Of a DNA stretch of 18,433 nt, positions 6,919-14,835 are shown piece by piece. Origin of the DNA: PVC group bacterium (GTDB lineage: Bacteria > GCA-001730085 > JADFSZ01). Every line of letters begins with the position of its first letter. The first letter of the stretch is position 1. Below the pieces are notes generated by a model, which had not been told where the DNA came from, did no database searches, and saw only the letters and a program-made list of their open reading frames with translations. A program made the position numbers and the translations under genes. The DNA is taken from assembly GCA_022560555.1 (NCBI GenBank), contig JADFSZ010000012.1, positions 1 through 18,433 on the forward strand, given 5' to 3'.

Positions 6919-8382
6919 CTGCGTCAAGGGTGAAGGGGATGACGTGAGGCGGCTTTTGGCTGTCAGAGCAAGCTTTTGACGGTCCGGTTTGCCCTCCGGG
7001 TTCAACGCGTTTTCGGGCCATGAAAGAAAGTGATCCGGTATTTTATAGCCGGGAAGAAACCGGCGGAGTTCTTGATCAAGGGATTTTTCTTCCGAAGAAA
7101 CATTATCCCGCATCTTAACAAAAGCGACCGGCCGCCATCCAAATTCGGCATTCTCTACCGGAACAACAATGGCCTGGCGCACATCCGGGATGTTTGTCAG
7201 GGCCGCTTCTATTTCTTCGGGTTGAATGTTTTCACCTCCGGAAATAAACATATTGTCCGCGCGTCCCGTGATCACGAGGGTGCCTTTGTCGGTCATATAT
7301 CCCGTGTCACCCGTGTGAAACCACCCTTCGGCATCGCCCGGCCGATGAATATTTTCTTCCTCGATATAACCTTTAAACAATGTCTTTCCACGGACAAAAA
7401 TTTCTCCCGAACCGGAAATTTTTAATTCTCTATGGGGCAGAAGGACGCCGGCCGTCAAAAGTTTCTCAACGGAATCATGGGCTCGTGTTGTTGAAACTTG
7501 ACTGGCCATCTCTGTCAATCCGTACGTGACATGAACGGGGAGGCCTTTTGCATACGCTTCATTTAGCAGCTCTTGCGGGATCGCGCTCCCTCCGATAAGG
7601 ATGGCTTTAATCGAGGAAAGTGTTTTCCGGCTCTCATTTATCTTGAGTAATCTGAAAAGTTGAGTGGATACTAATGATACATGTGTGATCTTGAACTTTT
7701 TAATATTTTCAAGAACATCATCAGGCTTTTTAGGGATCACACATGCGGCTCCTGCCAGCATCGCGCGGTACAGGATGGCTTGGCCCCCTACATGGTACAG
7801 GGGAAGCGTGATGAGCCATCGATCAAGAGATCCGAGCGGAATGTTCATATTGCTTCCAAGCGCACTGTAGTAATGATTCCCAAAGGATAAGACGACGGGT
7901 TTAGGGATTCCCATGGAGCCGGATGTGAACATGATGGACGCGTCTTGGTCGAGAGATAGATTTTCATTGTCCGTCGGAGCTCCCTGTATGACATTGAGAT
8001 CTACGAGGTCTTCAATAAAAATGAGTTTTGCTTGCGAGGAGAAGTCAATGGGAAGTGTTTTTTTAGTTGTGATAAAAAATGGTGTTTTAACTTTTTTGAG
8101 AAGATGATTGATGGCCGTGGACGGAAGCCGTGTCGACAAAGTGCAGGCGACGGCGCCTAAATGCAAAAGAGCCATAAGGACGATGGGGTACTCCAGACGA
8201 TTTTCAATCAAACAGCTCACACGGTCGCAGGGGCGAATACCGGCATTGATGAGATGGGTTTTGACGACACTGACACATGTCAAATATTTTGGGTATGTGA
8301 ACGTGAAATCTTCATTTATCAACGCGGATTGACCGGGAAAATCACGGCTGGCTGTAATAAGCGGGCTTTCTATATCAGACAT
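6913..8382 (-). CDS. menE: o-Succinylbenzoate-CoA ligase
   Basis: A 489-residue member of the acyl-adenylate-forming (ANL) family. It is expected to activate o-succinylbenzoate with ATP and attach CoA, between MenC and MenB. Visible motifs in order: P-loop MFTSGSMGIPKP (151-162), YGLTEMAS (287-294), GWFHTGDTG (353-361), hinge GRADNMFISGGENI (373-386) and the C-terminal NPEGKPDRQK (461-470) with the catalytic lysine at about 465. Length fits the family. The ATG at 8382 has AGGA eight bases upstream and overlaps the end of menC by eight bases, so the two are co-transcribed and probably coupled. Motifs alone do not fix the substrate; the men neighbours do. Confidence 0.88.
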   Translation of the reverse strand: MSDIESPLITASRDFPGQSALINEDFTFTYPKYLTCVSVVKTHLINAGIRPCDRVSCLIENRLEYPIVLMALLHLGAVACTLSTRLPSTAINHLLKKVKTPFFITTKKTLPIDFSSQAKLIFIEDLVDLNVIQGAPTDNENLSLDQDASIMFTSGSMGIPKPVVLSFGNHYYSALGSNMNIPLGSLDRWLITLPLYHVGGQAILYRAMLAGAACVIPKKPDDVLENIKKFKITHVSLVSTQLFRLLKINESRKTLSSIKAILIGGSAIPQELLNEAYAKGLPVHVTYGLTEMASQVSTTRAHDSVEKLLTAGVLLPHRELKISGSGEIFVRGKTLFKGYIEEENIHRPGDAEGWFHTGDTGYMTDKGTLVITGRADNMFISGGENIQPEEIEAALTNIPDVRQAIVVPVENAEFGWRPVAFVKMRDNVSSEEKSLDQELRRFLPGYKIPDHFLSWPENALNPEGKPDRQKLALTAKSRLTSSPSPLTQL

Positions 8383-9463
8383 GGTGAATTTCCTGACTGC
8401 CTTTTGGGCTTAACCCGGCAAGAGTATTCATATAATAGTCAATGTGGATCGTTGGACCTTTTTGTTTTCGTAGTATTATGTCGCTTCCAAAAACATCCTC
8501 TCTGAAAAATGAACACGTGTCAAGTCCGGCGCCGGGTTCGGCCCAAGACAGAGAGGCCGCATAGTGCGCGCACATGAGCCATCCAAGGGGCGTTTCAAAG
8601 GTGGAGCTGATGATGACATTCTTTTGATGCTGCCGGGCATGATGGATCCAAATGTCCGTGGCTTTTAAGCCTCCGAGAAGCGTGGGTTTTAGGACAAAAG
8701 TTTTAACACCATGAAGATCAATAAAATCATCGCACCCGGGGCCGATCAAGGTTTCGTCAAGAGCGGACAGAATCCCGGTATGTTCATAAAACTCCGGGAT
8801 GTTTCCGGGATCTTCAACAGGTTCTTCGATATAGTCGATGCGAAATCTCGAAATCGATTTTCCGATCTTTAGGGCTTTTGTAAGCGGCCACTCGCGGTTA
8901 GCATCCAAGCGTAGGATGGCTTTTGGATCGATGATGTTCCGAATTTTTTCGAGAGTGGATATTAGTTCTTCTTCTTTAAAATTTTGGGTTTTTAATTTGT
9001 AGGCACGGTATCCTTCCTGGTGGCATAAACGAGCCTTTTTACATATGTCATCACTTGTTCCCGTAAGGAGTGCTTGAGTATAAACCCGGGAATGAAAATT
9101 ACTGTTTAAGATACCCGCCGGAGGTGTTTTGGATCGATGGGACAAAAGATTGAGATAGGCCGCTTCAAATCCGAATTGCACCGATGGAAAAGATGGAATC
9201 GGTGTCCATGCGCTCCAAGTATCAGGGAGGGGATGTGAGAGGATTTCTTTTTTGATACGGGTGGCGTCCAAAAGACAATCCTTTAGGGATTCTTGGCTGA
9301 ATCCGGGTAAAGGCGCAATTTCTCCACATCCTATAAAACCGTCCTTATCCGACATTTTAATAATGATTCCCTCTCGATGGGAGTGAGGGGTGCCTTTGAA
9401 CATCACCGATGAGCGAAAAGGATGTTTGTATTGATAGAGGCTGATATTATGAATAGTGATCAT
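8375..9463 (-). CDS. menC: o-Succinylbenzoate synthase
   Basis: A 362-residue enolase-superfamily enzyme that dehydrates SHCHC to o-succinylbenzoate in menaquinone synthesis. The superfamily catalytic set is present: KLK (K156, K158), Mg ligands D187 (LRLDANREW), E213 (DYIEEPVED) and D236 (ALDETL), and the opposing lysine K259 in FVLKPTLLGG. The N-terminal lid domain is intact. The ATG at 9463 lies inside the end of menA (17-base overlap). Its ribosome site is weak (GGAT), consistent with translation coupled to menA. Dipeptide epimerases share the fold, but the gene order menB-A-C-E supports menC. Confidence 0.88.
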   Translation of the reverse strand: MITIHNISLYQYKHPFRSSVMFKGTPHSHREGIIIKMSDKDGFIGCGEIAPLPGFSQESLKDCLLDATRIKKEILSHPLPDTWSAWTPIPSFPSVQFGFEAAYLNLLSHRSKTPPAGILNSNFHSRVYTQALLTGTSDDICKKARLCHQEGYRAYKLKTQNFKEEELISTLEKIRNIIDPKAILRLDANREWPLTKALKIGKSISRFRIDYIEEPVEDPGNIPEFYEHTGILSALDETLIGPGCDDFIDLHGVKTFVLKPTLLGGLKATDIWIHHARQHQKNVIISSTFETPLGWLMCAHYAASLSWAEPGAGLDTCSFFREDVFGSDIILRKQKGPTIHIDYYMNTLAGLSPKGSQEIHHV

Positions 9464-10364
9464 ATATTGTTATCCAGATAAAAAATGCCGAGTACGATAA
9501 ACTGACGCATAAAAGAAAGACCCCCGTTTGAGCGAGAAGCCGGTTGAGCTCTTTTTCTTGTCGATAAAACCAAATTTTCTTAATATTTGGTATTGAAAAT
9601 ACCAGACAAATAAAAAACAAAATCAAACTCATCTTAGGATGAAGGGGGAATGTGGTGCCCAGGACAAGCCCCAACGCGATCAGGAATGAAAGCGTGTATT
9701 CCCACTGTGTGAATATTTTTCCGAAACGCACCGCGAGGGTTCTTTTGTCTGATAGCTTATCTGTATTGACATCACGCAAATTATTCACCGCTAATATGGC
9801 AACGGACAAAAATCCGGGAATCATTCCGGCGAATATCACCCACGCGGGACAAGTGAGTGTTTGGACAAAGAAGGTTCCTCCGACGGCAATAGGTCCGAAA
9901 AATATCAAAACAAAAAAATCACCGAGACCGAGGTAGCCCAATGGTTTTGGTCCGGCCGTATACGCCAAGCCGGAAGCGATGGCAAGAACAGCAATGACAA
10001 AAATCGGCCATCCGGCGCGATATATTAAATAGATGCTGATGAGCGCGGCACATCCAAAGGCCCCCATAGCGGCCTGTTTCATGGTTTGGGCTTGAATCCA
10101 TCCTGATGCCACGGCTCTGGCAGGACCAAGGCGGTCATTTCGGTCTGTTCCTTTTTGGAAATCCCAATAATCGTTGGCGTAATTTGTTCCGATTTGGATG
10201 AGCAGCGCGCCGCATAATGTTGCGAAAAAAGAGGGGGCGTGAAAGAATCCTTTATAGAACGCGAGCGCGGCTCCGATCGATACGGGGGCGATGCTGGCTG
10301 AAAGAGTTTTGGGACGTGCGGCAAGAAACCAAACTTGAATACATTTTGCGAATTTACTTTTCAC
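9447..10364 (-). CDS. menA: 1,4-Dihydroxy-2-naphthoate polyprenyltransferase
   Basis: A 305-residue integral membrane UbiA-family protein with about eight or nine hydrophobic helices. It should transfer a polyprenyl chain to DHNA to give demethylmenaquinone. The first Mg-diphosphate motif is NYANDYWDFQKGTD (61-74); the second is NNLRDVNTDKLSDKRTL (194-210). The N-terminal LAARPKTLSASIAPVSIG is typical of MenA. The start is GTG at 10364 with no clear ribosome binding site, 34 bases after menB. That gap carries the motif GGGAACTGGAAACTTTC on the plus strand (10379-10395). Confidence 0.9.
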   Translation of the reverse strand: MKSKFAKCIQVWFLAARPKTLSASIAPVSIGAALAFYKGFFHAPSFFATLCGALLIQIGTNYANDYWDFQKGTDRNDRLGPARAVASGWIQAQTMKQAAMGAFGCAALISIYLIYRAGWPIFVIAVLAIASGLAYTAGPKPLGYLGLGDFFVLIFFGPIAVGGTFFVQTLTCPAWVIFAGMIPGFLSVAILAVNNLRDVNTDKLSDKRTLAVRFGKIFTQWEYTLSFLIALGLVLGTTFPLHPKMSLILFFICLVFSIPNIKKIWFYRQEKELNRLLAQTGVFLLCVSLSYSAFFIWITIYDHYS

Positions 10365-10398
10365 TTATTTTTTTTGACTGGGAACTGGAAACTTTCTT

Positions 10399-11262
10399 TT
10401 AAGGTCTTTTGGGAAATTTTGAAAAGTCCGGTTTCCGCTTTTCGTTAAAAGCATTACGGCCTTCTTGGCCTTCTTCTGACATGTAATAAAGCATGGTCGT
10501 GTTTCCCGCGAGCTCCTGCAAGCCGGCTTGTCCGTCACAATCAGCGTTGAGGGCTGCTTTTAAACAGCGGATGGCCATGGGAGAATGGGCGAGCATCTCC
10601 CGGCACCACTTGATCGTTTCTGCTTCCAGATTTTCATAGGGTACAACCGTATTTATTAAACCCATATCCAGCGCTTGTTGGGCATTATACTGACGGCAGA
10701 GAAACCAAATTTCACGCGCCTTTTTTTGTCCGACAATGCGTGCCATATAACTCGCGCCGTATCCGCCGTCAAATGATCCCACTTTGGGGCCGGTCTGTCC
10801 AAAGATAGCATTGTCGGCCGCGATCGAGATGTCACACATGAGATGAAGAACATGCCCTCCGCCGATCGCGTATCCCGCGATCATGGCCACAATCGGCTTG
10901 GGACACGTACGGATTTGTCTTTGGAAATCAAGAATGTTGAGTCGATGGACACCGTTTTCGTCTTTATATCCCGCGTTTCCGCGAATCTTTTGATCCCCGC
11001 CTGAACAAAAGGCTTCTTTCCCCTGACCTGTCAGAATAATTACACCGATGGACGTGTCTTGTCTAGCATCTTCGAGGGCGTCAGACATCTCGGTGACTGT
11101 TTTCGGACGGAACGCATTTCGGACACGCGGACGATTGATCGTGATTTTGGCGATTCCGCTTGATTTATGGTAGAGAATATCCGTGTAAGTCTTTGCTTCT
11201 TGCCAGGAAACAATGGAAGTTATAGGGGCATTTTGTTTTTTTGAAAGAAGATTTTGATTCAT
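10399..11262 (-). CDS. menB: 1,4-Dihydroxy-2-naphthoyl-CoA synthase
   Basis: A 287-residue crotonase-fold enzyme that closes the second ring from o-succinylbenzoyl-CoA. It is very close to my memory of E. coli MenB. Visible are FCSGGDQ (85-91), [16 protein letters not shown] (129-144), [14 protein letters not shown] (154-167), [14 protein letters not shown] (179-192) and the C-terminal [17 protein letters not shown]. Glycine in QTG (158) rather than aspartate is what is found in the bicarbonate-dependent type I enzymes. I chose the ATG at 11262: the ATG at 11301 overlaps the likely -10 box, and 287 residues fits the family. It is the first gene of menB-A-C-E. Confidence 0.93.
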   Translation of the reverse strand: MNQNLLSKKQNAPITSIVSWQEAKTYTDILYHKSSGIAKITINRPRVRNAFRPKTVTEMSDALEDARQDTSIGVIILTGQGKEAFCSGGDQKIRGNAGYKDENGVHRLNILDFQRQIRTCPKPIVAMIAGYAIGGGHVLHLMCDISIAADNAIFGQTGPKVGSFDGGYGASYMARIVGQKKAREIWFLCRQYNAQQALDMGLINTVVPYENLEAETIKWCREMLAHSPMAIRCLKAALNADCDGQAGLQELAGNTTMLYYMSEEGQEGRNAFNEKRKPDFSKFPKRP

Positions 11263-11299
11263 GGTGATGGATACCTTAATTACAAATTCGCGAGGACAC

Positions 11300-11308
11300 A
11301 TCTTAGCA
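11300..11308 (-). promoter_or_regulatory. Possible extended -10 promoter for the menBACE operon
   Basis: The minus strand carries TGC followed by TAAGAT (11300-11305), an extended -10 pattern, with only a poor -35 match upstream. Transcription would begin near 11293, about 30 bases before the chosen menB start. Confidence 0.4.
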
Positions 11309-11351
11309 TAGCCTGGTTGAATTCGAAAGAGAACGCGTAGGGCTATTTTTC

Positions 11352-11380
11352 TTGTTCCAAATAAAAAGTTCTGCTAAAAT
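11352..11380 (+). promoter_or_regulatory. Predicted promoter for the GT-C glycosyltransferase transcript
   Basis: TTGTTC (11352-11357), a 17-base spacer and TAAAAT (11375-11380). This would give a leader of about 150 bases before the start codon at 11536. Confidence 0.45.
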
Positions 11381-11434
11381 GTTGATAATTCATTGATTTT
11401 CTTGCTCTTAAGAGAGTTTTAAACTTGCGTAATG

Positions 11435-11520
11435 TTTCAACAAACGGCTGCATGTTTGTTGAGAAGAAAACAAAGATCCTCAAAAGGGCCGACCCCCGGA
11501 TTGGGACGCCCGTTTAGAGG
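11435..11520 (+). ncRNA. Possible structured 5' leader of the glycosyltransferase gene
   Basis: Two hairpins are visible. The first pairs 11435-11445 with 11454-11464 (11 pairs including one G-T, core TCAACAAAC/GTTTGTTGA, 8-base loop). The second is closed by CCTC (11478-11481) with GAGG (11517-11520), then GGGC (11486-11489) with GCCC (11508-11511), with CCC/GGG inside. The GAGG strand of the outer helix lies directly before the ribosome site GAGGG (11522-11526), so it could affect initiation. I do not recognise a known riboswitch class. Confidence 0.4.
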
Positions 11521-11535
11521 AGAGGGAATCATTCC

Positions 11536-12741
11536 ATGCATTCAAAATGGTCTGTCTGTGTTGTCATTCTCGTTGCCGTCGTGATTAGACTGTTATTTAA
11601 AAGTGATGTTGTCTATGACGGATTTGATGAAAACATATACCACTATTATGTGAACACAGTGCACCAACAAGGTTTCGAAGGCCTTCGTGAGATTTTTCAA
11701 CAGTATTCACGCCATGAAGTTCTGTCGACAGCCCCCTCTCCGTTACGTGTCGGGTACGTATACAGTGCCTATTTGTTTTGTAAAATACTCGGGGAATTCA
11801 GTTTGAATCATCTTGCTTGGTTTTCGTTTGTTTGCGGTCTAGGGCTTGTTGTTGTTGCATGGGCTCTTTTCAGACAATTATTTACGCCTCCCGTGGCTTT
11901 GGCAAGTTCTCTCCTGCTGATAACAAGTCCGATCGGCATGGCCCTATCTCAACGGGCCCTTCAAGATACGTTTATGACACTGATTATTATTTCCTGTGTT
12001 TTGCTGCATTATCTTTATTGCCAAAAACGAACAATGGTGTATTTGATCAGTTTGACACTGACTCTGACCTTAGGATTTTTAACCAAAGAGTCTATGGTTC
12101 TTCTTTACCCATTCTTTATTATCGCCAGCCTTTATTATTGGAAAAACAATTCACCCCCTCATCCTTTATGGGGGACCTTGCCGTTTGTCATAGCTCCTTT
12201 CGTGGCGCTAGGCGTTATGATAACAATAGCCGGCAATCTACAAAATGTTATTGAGTTTTATCAATACCTCTTTTCCATGCAAAATAAGATCCCTTATGCT
12301 GTCAATTTTCAAAAAGGACCTTGGTTTAAATATATTGTAGACTTTTTGCTCATATCGCCCTTGGTTCTGATTTTTGGGATTATTGGGATGAGTTCTTATC
12401 TTGGTGAGGAGTCGCCTCATCGTGCCGGAAGAGCTTTTTGCAGCGTGTTTATGCTTGTGAGTCTCGCCGTTTGCAGTTGTGTGGTCATCATGAATATTCG
12501 TCATGTGTATTTTCTGGATGTATCTCTTCGGGCTTTAGCTGTTCTCGGAGCACTGCAAGTATCGAGCCTTTTAGCTCAAAAATGGCCGCAATTTCTTAAT
12601 CAAAGTGTTGTATGTTTGATCATCATTCTTTCTTTGGTCACAACAGACTTGTATCAATACTATAAACTTTTTATCGAAGCAAAGATCTATGATCCGATAA
12701 CAGCCAATTTAATTCAGGGTTTAGGTTTTGTGAGTCAGTAA
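11536..12741 (+). CDS. GT-C fold membrane glycosyltransferase (GT39/ArnT-like)
   Basis: A 401-residue protein of about nine to eleven hydrophobic segments. After the first segment comes YDGFDENIYHYY with an acidic pair (D31, E32) in the position of the catalytic loop of GT-C enzymes. Later SQRALQDTF and LTKESMVLLYPF resemble the PMT/ArnT/RgtA group, which use polyprenyl-phosphate sugars on the outer face of the inner membrane. The acceptor is not predictable. At 401 residues it is shorter than ArnT (about 550) and lacks an obvious C-terminal soluble domain. The start has GAGGG nine bases upstream. The TMTC-like gene follows after 26 bases, suggesting joint action in surface glycan or protein glycosylation. 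Confidence 0.72.
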   Translation: MHSKWSVCVVILVAVVIRLLFKSDVVYDGFDENIYHYYVNTVHQQGFEGLREIFQQYSRHEVLSTAPSPLRVGYVYSAYLFCKILGEFSLNHLAWFSFVCGLGLVVVAWALFRQLFTPPVALASSLLLITSPIGMALSQRALQDTFMTLIIISCVLLHYLYCQKRTMVYLISLTLTLTLGFLTKESMVLLYPFFIIASLYYWKNNSPPHPLWGTLPFVIAPFVALGVMITIAGNLQNVIEFYQYLFSMQNKIPYAVNFQKGPWFKYIVDFLLISPLVLIFGIIGMSSYLGEESPHRAGRAFCSVFMLVSLAVCSCVVIMNIRHVYFLDVSLRALAVLGALQVSSLLAQKWPQFLNQSVVCLIIILSLVTTDLYQYYKLFIEAKIYDPITANLIQGLGFVSQ

Positions 12742-12767
12742 AGTCCCCATCGATTTCGGAAGAAAAT

Positions 12768-14531
12768 ATGAGCCAAGCTTCTAAAAGAAAAATACATCCG
12801 GCATGGTTGATGTTGTTGATAGGTACGGTGGGTGCTATTTTCTATATGAATTCTCTGGACGGAGAATTTGTCTGGGATGATCTCAGTCTGATCAAAAACA
12901 ACTACTTTCTTCATGGCGATGTTCCGATAATAAAAATTTTTTCTCAGAGCATCCGGGCGGGCGCCGGCGTGAAGGGAGATACTTTTTACCGGCCGATTCA
13001 AATATTGAGTTATATCTGGGACTACAAAATCGCCGGCTTGGACGTGCGGATGTATCACGCGACCAGTGTGATCGTACATATCCTGGTTGGCGTGAGTTTG
13101 TTTTGGCTTTTTTATTTGGTGACTGAACGCCGGGGCCTTTCTCTCGTAGGCGCGCTTTTATATACGGTGCATCCCCTTCATACGGAGGCCGTGAGTTATA
13201 TCTCGGGCCGCGCGGATCCTTTGATGGCGCTTTTTATGTTGTGGGCGTTTGGCCTGTATATTATGAGTCGTAAACGGACGCGGCCGGTTTTATTGATCCT
13301 CAGCTACATGTGTTATGTCGGGGCTCTTTTATCAAAAGAATACGCGCTGATACTTCCCATATTTCTTATTCTCTATCACATGAGCTTTCATGAAAAGATT
13401 CCATGGAAAAATCTCATTGGTTTTTTTGCTTTAGGTCTCCTGTTCCTTGTCGTACGATCAAACCTTGTTGAGAGTTCTCATGACCCTGCGTTTATTCCTC
13501 CGAGTTTTCTAGAAAGAATTCCCGGGATATTTGTCGCGTTTGTCCAATATTTGAAACTAATCTTTTGGCCCATGGGGCTCCATATGGAGTATGGCGGGAA
13601 ATATTTTGATTATTCTTATGGGCTGATGTGGGTGGGGCTCGCCGTATTCATCGGGTTTCTCACCATCCTCAAACAATCCAAAAAGAAAAACCCTTTAGTG
13701 TTTTTTGGGCTAAGCTGGTTTTTGATCGGTCTCATTCCTCATTCAAATATTATTCCTTTGAACGCGTACATGGCCGAGCATTGGTTGTATGTTCCTTTGA
13801 TGGGTTTTATCTTGGCTTTTGTATGTGGTGTAGATCGGCTAAAGATATCCCCTCGCTCGAAATCCATCCTAGCAGGGCTTCTTATATGCCTTTTAGGTTT
13901 TTTAACAGTCAGGCAAAATCAGGTTTGGCAAACCCCTGTCACTCTCTATGAACATACCCTGAAATATTCCAGGGATAGTTCACGCGTTATGAATAATTTG
14001 GGCGTGATTTATTTTAAACAGGGTCAGAAAGAAAAAGCCATACGGCTATTTGAAAACGCCATCCGGGTAGAGCCCCGGAATATTAATCCCTATAGCAATC
14101 TTGGTAACGCGTACCGAAATAAAGGGCAATTTGAAAAAGCCCTTGCCCTGTATAAAAAAGTACTTCAAATAACACCCGATGACGCGGGAGTCTACAGCAA
14201 TATCGGCAACATTTATTTAGACCAAGGCCTTTTGGAAGAGGCCGAAAGGTATTATAAAAAAGCCGTGTCCGTAAATCCGTATCACGCAACATCATTTAAC
14301 AACCTGGGTTTAGTGTATTTTAAAAAAAGTGACTTACCCATATCCGAAAAAATGTTTCTAAAAGCCCTTTCATTGAATCCTCATTATGCCGAGGCTTGTT
14401 ATACACTGTCGCTTATTTATTATGAGTTGGGCCGTATGAAAGATGCGATTCTTTATTTTGACCGTGCGAAATCTTTAGGATATTCGAGCCCGGATTTTGC
14501 CGAAATCCTTAAGTCCCATAGAACACGATAA
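12768..14531 (+). CDS. TMTC-like multi-pass glycosyltransferase with five TPRs
   Basis: A 587-residue protein. About 400 residues of membrane segments carry the acidic loop motif FVWDDLSLI near the N-terminus and TVHPLHTEAVSYISGRADPL, which is characteristic of the TMTC family. Next come five tandem 34-residue tetratricopeptide repeats from about 405 to 574 (for example NNLGVIYFKQGQKEKAIRLF and SNIGNIYLDQGLLEEAERYY). In animals TMTC proteins are O-mannosyltransferases; bacterial relatives are common in some uncultured phyla and their acceptors are unknown. The TPR part probably faces the periplasm and binds a protein partner or substrate. The start at 12768 has GGAAG about seven bases upstream. 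It follows the GT-C gene closely and precedes a small membrane protein by 19 bases. Confidence 0.8.
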   Translation: MSQASKRKIHPAWLMLLIGTVGAIFYMNSLDGEFVWDDLSLIKNNYFLHGDVPIIKIFSQSIRAGAGVKGDTFYRPIQILSYIWDYKIAGLDVRMYHATSVIVHILVGVSLFWLFYLVTERRGLSLVGALLYTVHPLHTEAVSYISGRADPLMALFMLWAFGLYIMSRKRTRPVLLILSYMCYVGALLSKEYALILPIFLILYHMSFHEKIPWKNLIGFFALGLLFLVVRSNLVESSHDPAFIPPSFLERIPGIFVAFVQYLKLIFWPMGLHMEYGGKYFDYSYGLMWVGLAVFIGFLTILKQSKKKNPLVFFGLSWFLIGLIPHSNIIPLNAYMAEHWLYVPLMGFILAFVCGVDRLKISPRSKSILAGLLICLLGFLTVRQNQVWQTPVTLYEHTLKYSRDSSRVMNNLGVIYFKQGQKEKAIRLFENAIRVEPRNINPYSNLGNAYRNKGQFEKALALYKKVLQITPDDAGVYSNIGNIYLDQGLLEEAERYYKKAVSVNPYHATSFNNLGLVYFKKSDLPISEKMFLKALSLNPHYAEACYTLSLIYYELGRMKDAILYFDRAKSLGYSSPDFAEILKSHRTR

Positions 14532-14550
14532 CAGGTAAAAGAGCGAAAGT

Positions 14551-14751
14551 ATGGAAACGAATCAAAAAGGAAATGCCCTCAACGGAATCGTTTTTTTTGT
14601 GACTCTTGCTGTTGTATTTGGGCTGGTCGGATACTTCATTGTTAAAGGACTTCCGTGGGGGGCGAAAAGAAAAGATCTGTCGATTGAGACGCCGGCTCAA
14701 CAAACGGAGCCGATCCCAAGAAAGAAAAGATCTTTTGGCGGACATCGATAA
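14551..14751 (+). CDS. Small one-TM protein of unknown function
   Basis: A 66-residue protein: a short polar N-terminus, one transmembrane helix (about 12-32, GIVFFVTLAVVFGLVGYFIV), then a basic, proline-containing tail ending RKKRSFGGHR. The ribosome site is weak. It is placed 19 bases after the TMTC gene in the same direction, and no better gene overlaps it. I do not recognise a family. It could be an accessory subunit of the glycosyltransferases or of the kinase that follows; neither is shown by the sequence. Confidence 0.5.
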   Translation: METNQKGNALNGIVFFVTLAVVFGLVGYFIVKGLPWGAKRKDLSIETPAQQTEPIPRKKRSFGGHR

Positions 14752-14768
14752 TGCGCGATGAATTTTCT

Positions 14769-14796
14769 TTGTTCGACCTAATATTTATGGTAAGAT
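14769..14796 (+). promoter_or_regulatory. Possible promoter for the histidine kinase gene
   Basis: TTGTTC (14769-14774), 16 bases and TAAGAT (14791-14796), about 40 bases before the kinase start. The -35 hexamer is identical to that of the glycosyltransferase promoter. Confidence 0.4.
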
Positions 14797-14835
14797 TTTA
14801 AAAATGTTAGAGTTGCCAAATTCGGAGTTTTTGAT

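Noticed and set aside
11263-11301. menB start at the ATG at 11301
   Set aside because: It overlaps the likely -10 box and adds 13 residues with no family match; 11262 gives the normal length.
11478-11520. c-di-GMP-I (GEMM) riboswitch
   Set aside because: GGGACGC is reminiscent of the core, but the GCAAAGCC segment, second helix and tetraloop receptor are absent.
14821-14830. TTCGGAGTTT as another copy of the AGTTCGGAG repeat
   Set aside because: A single partial copy without its partner, and it is explained as the ribosome binding site of the kinase gene.
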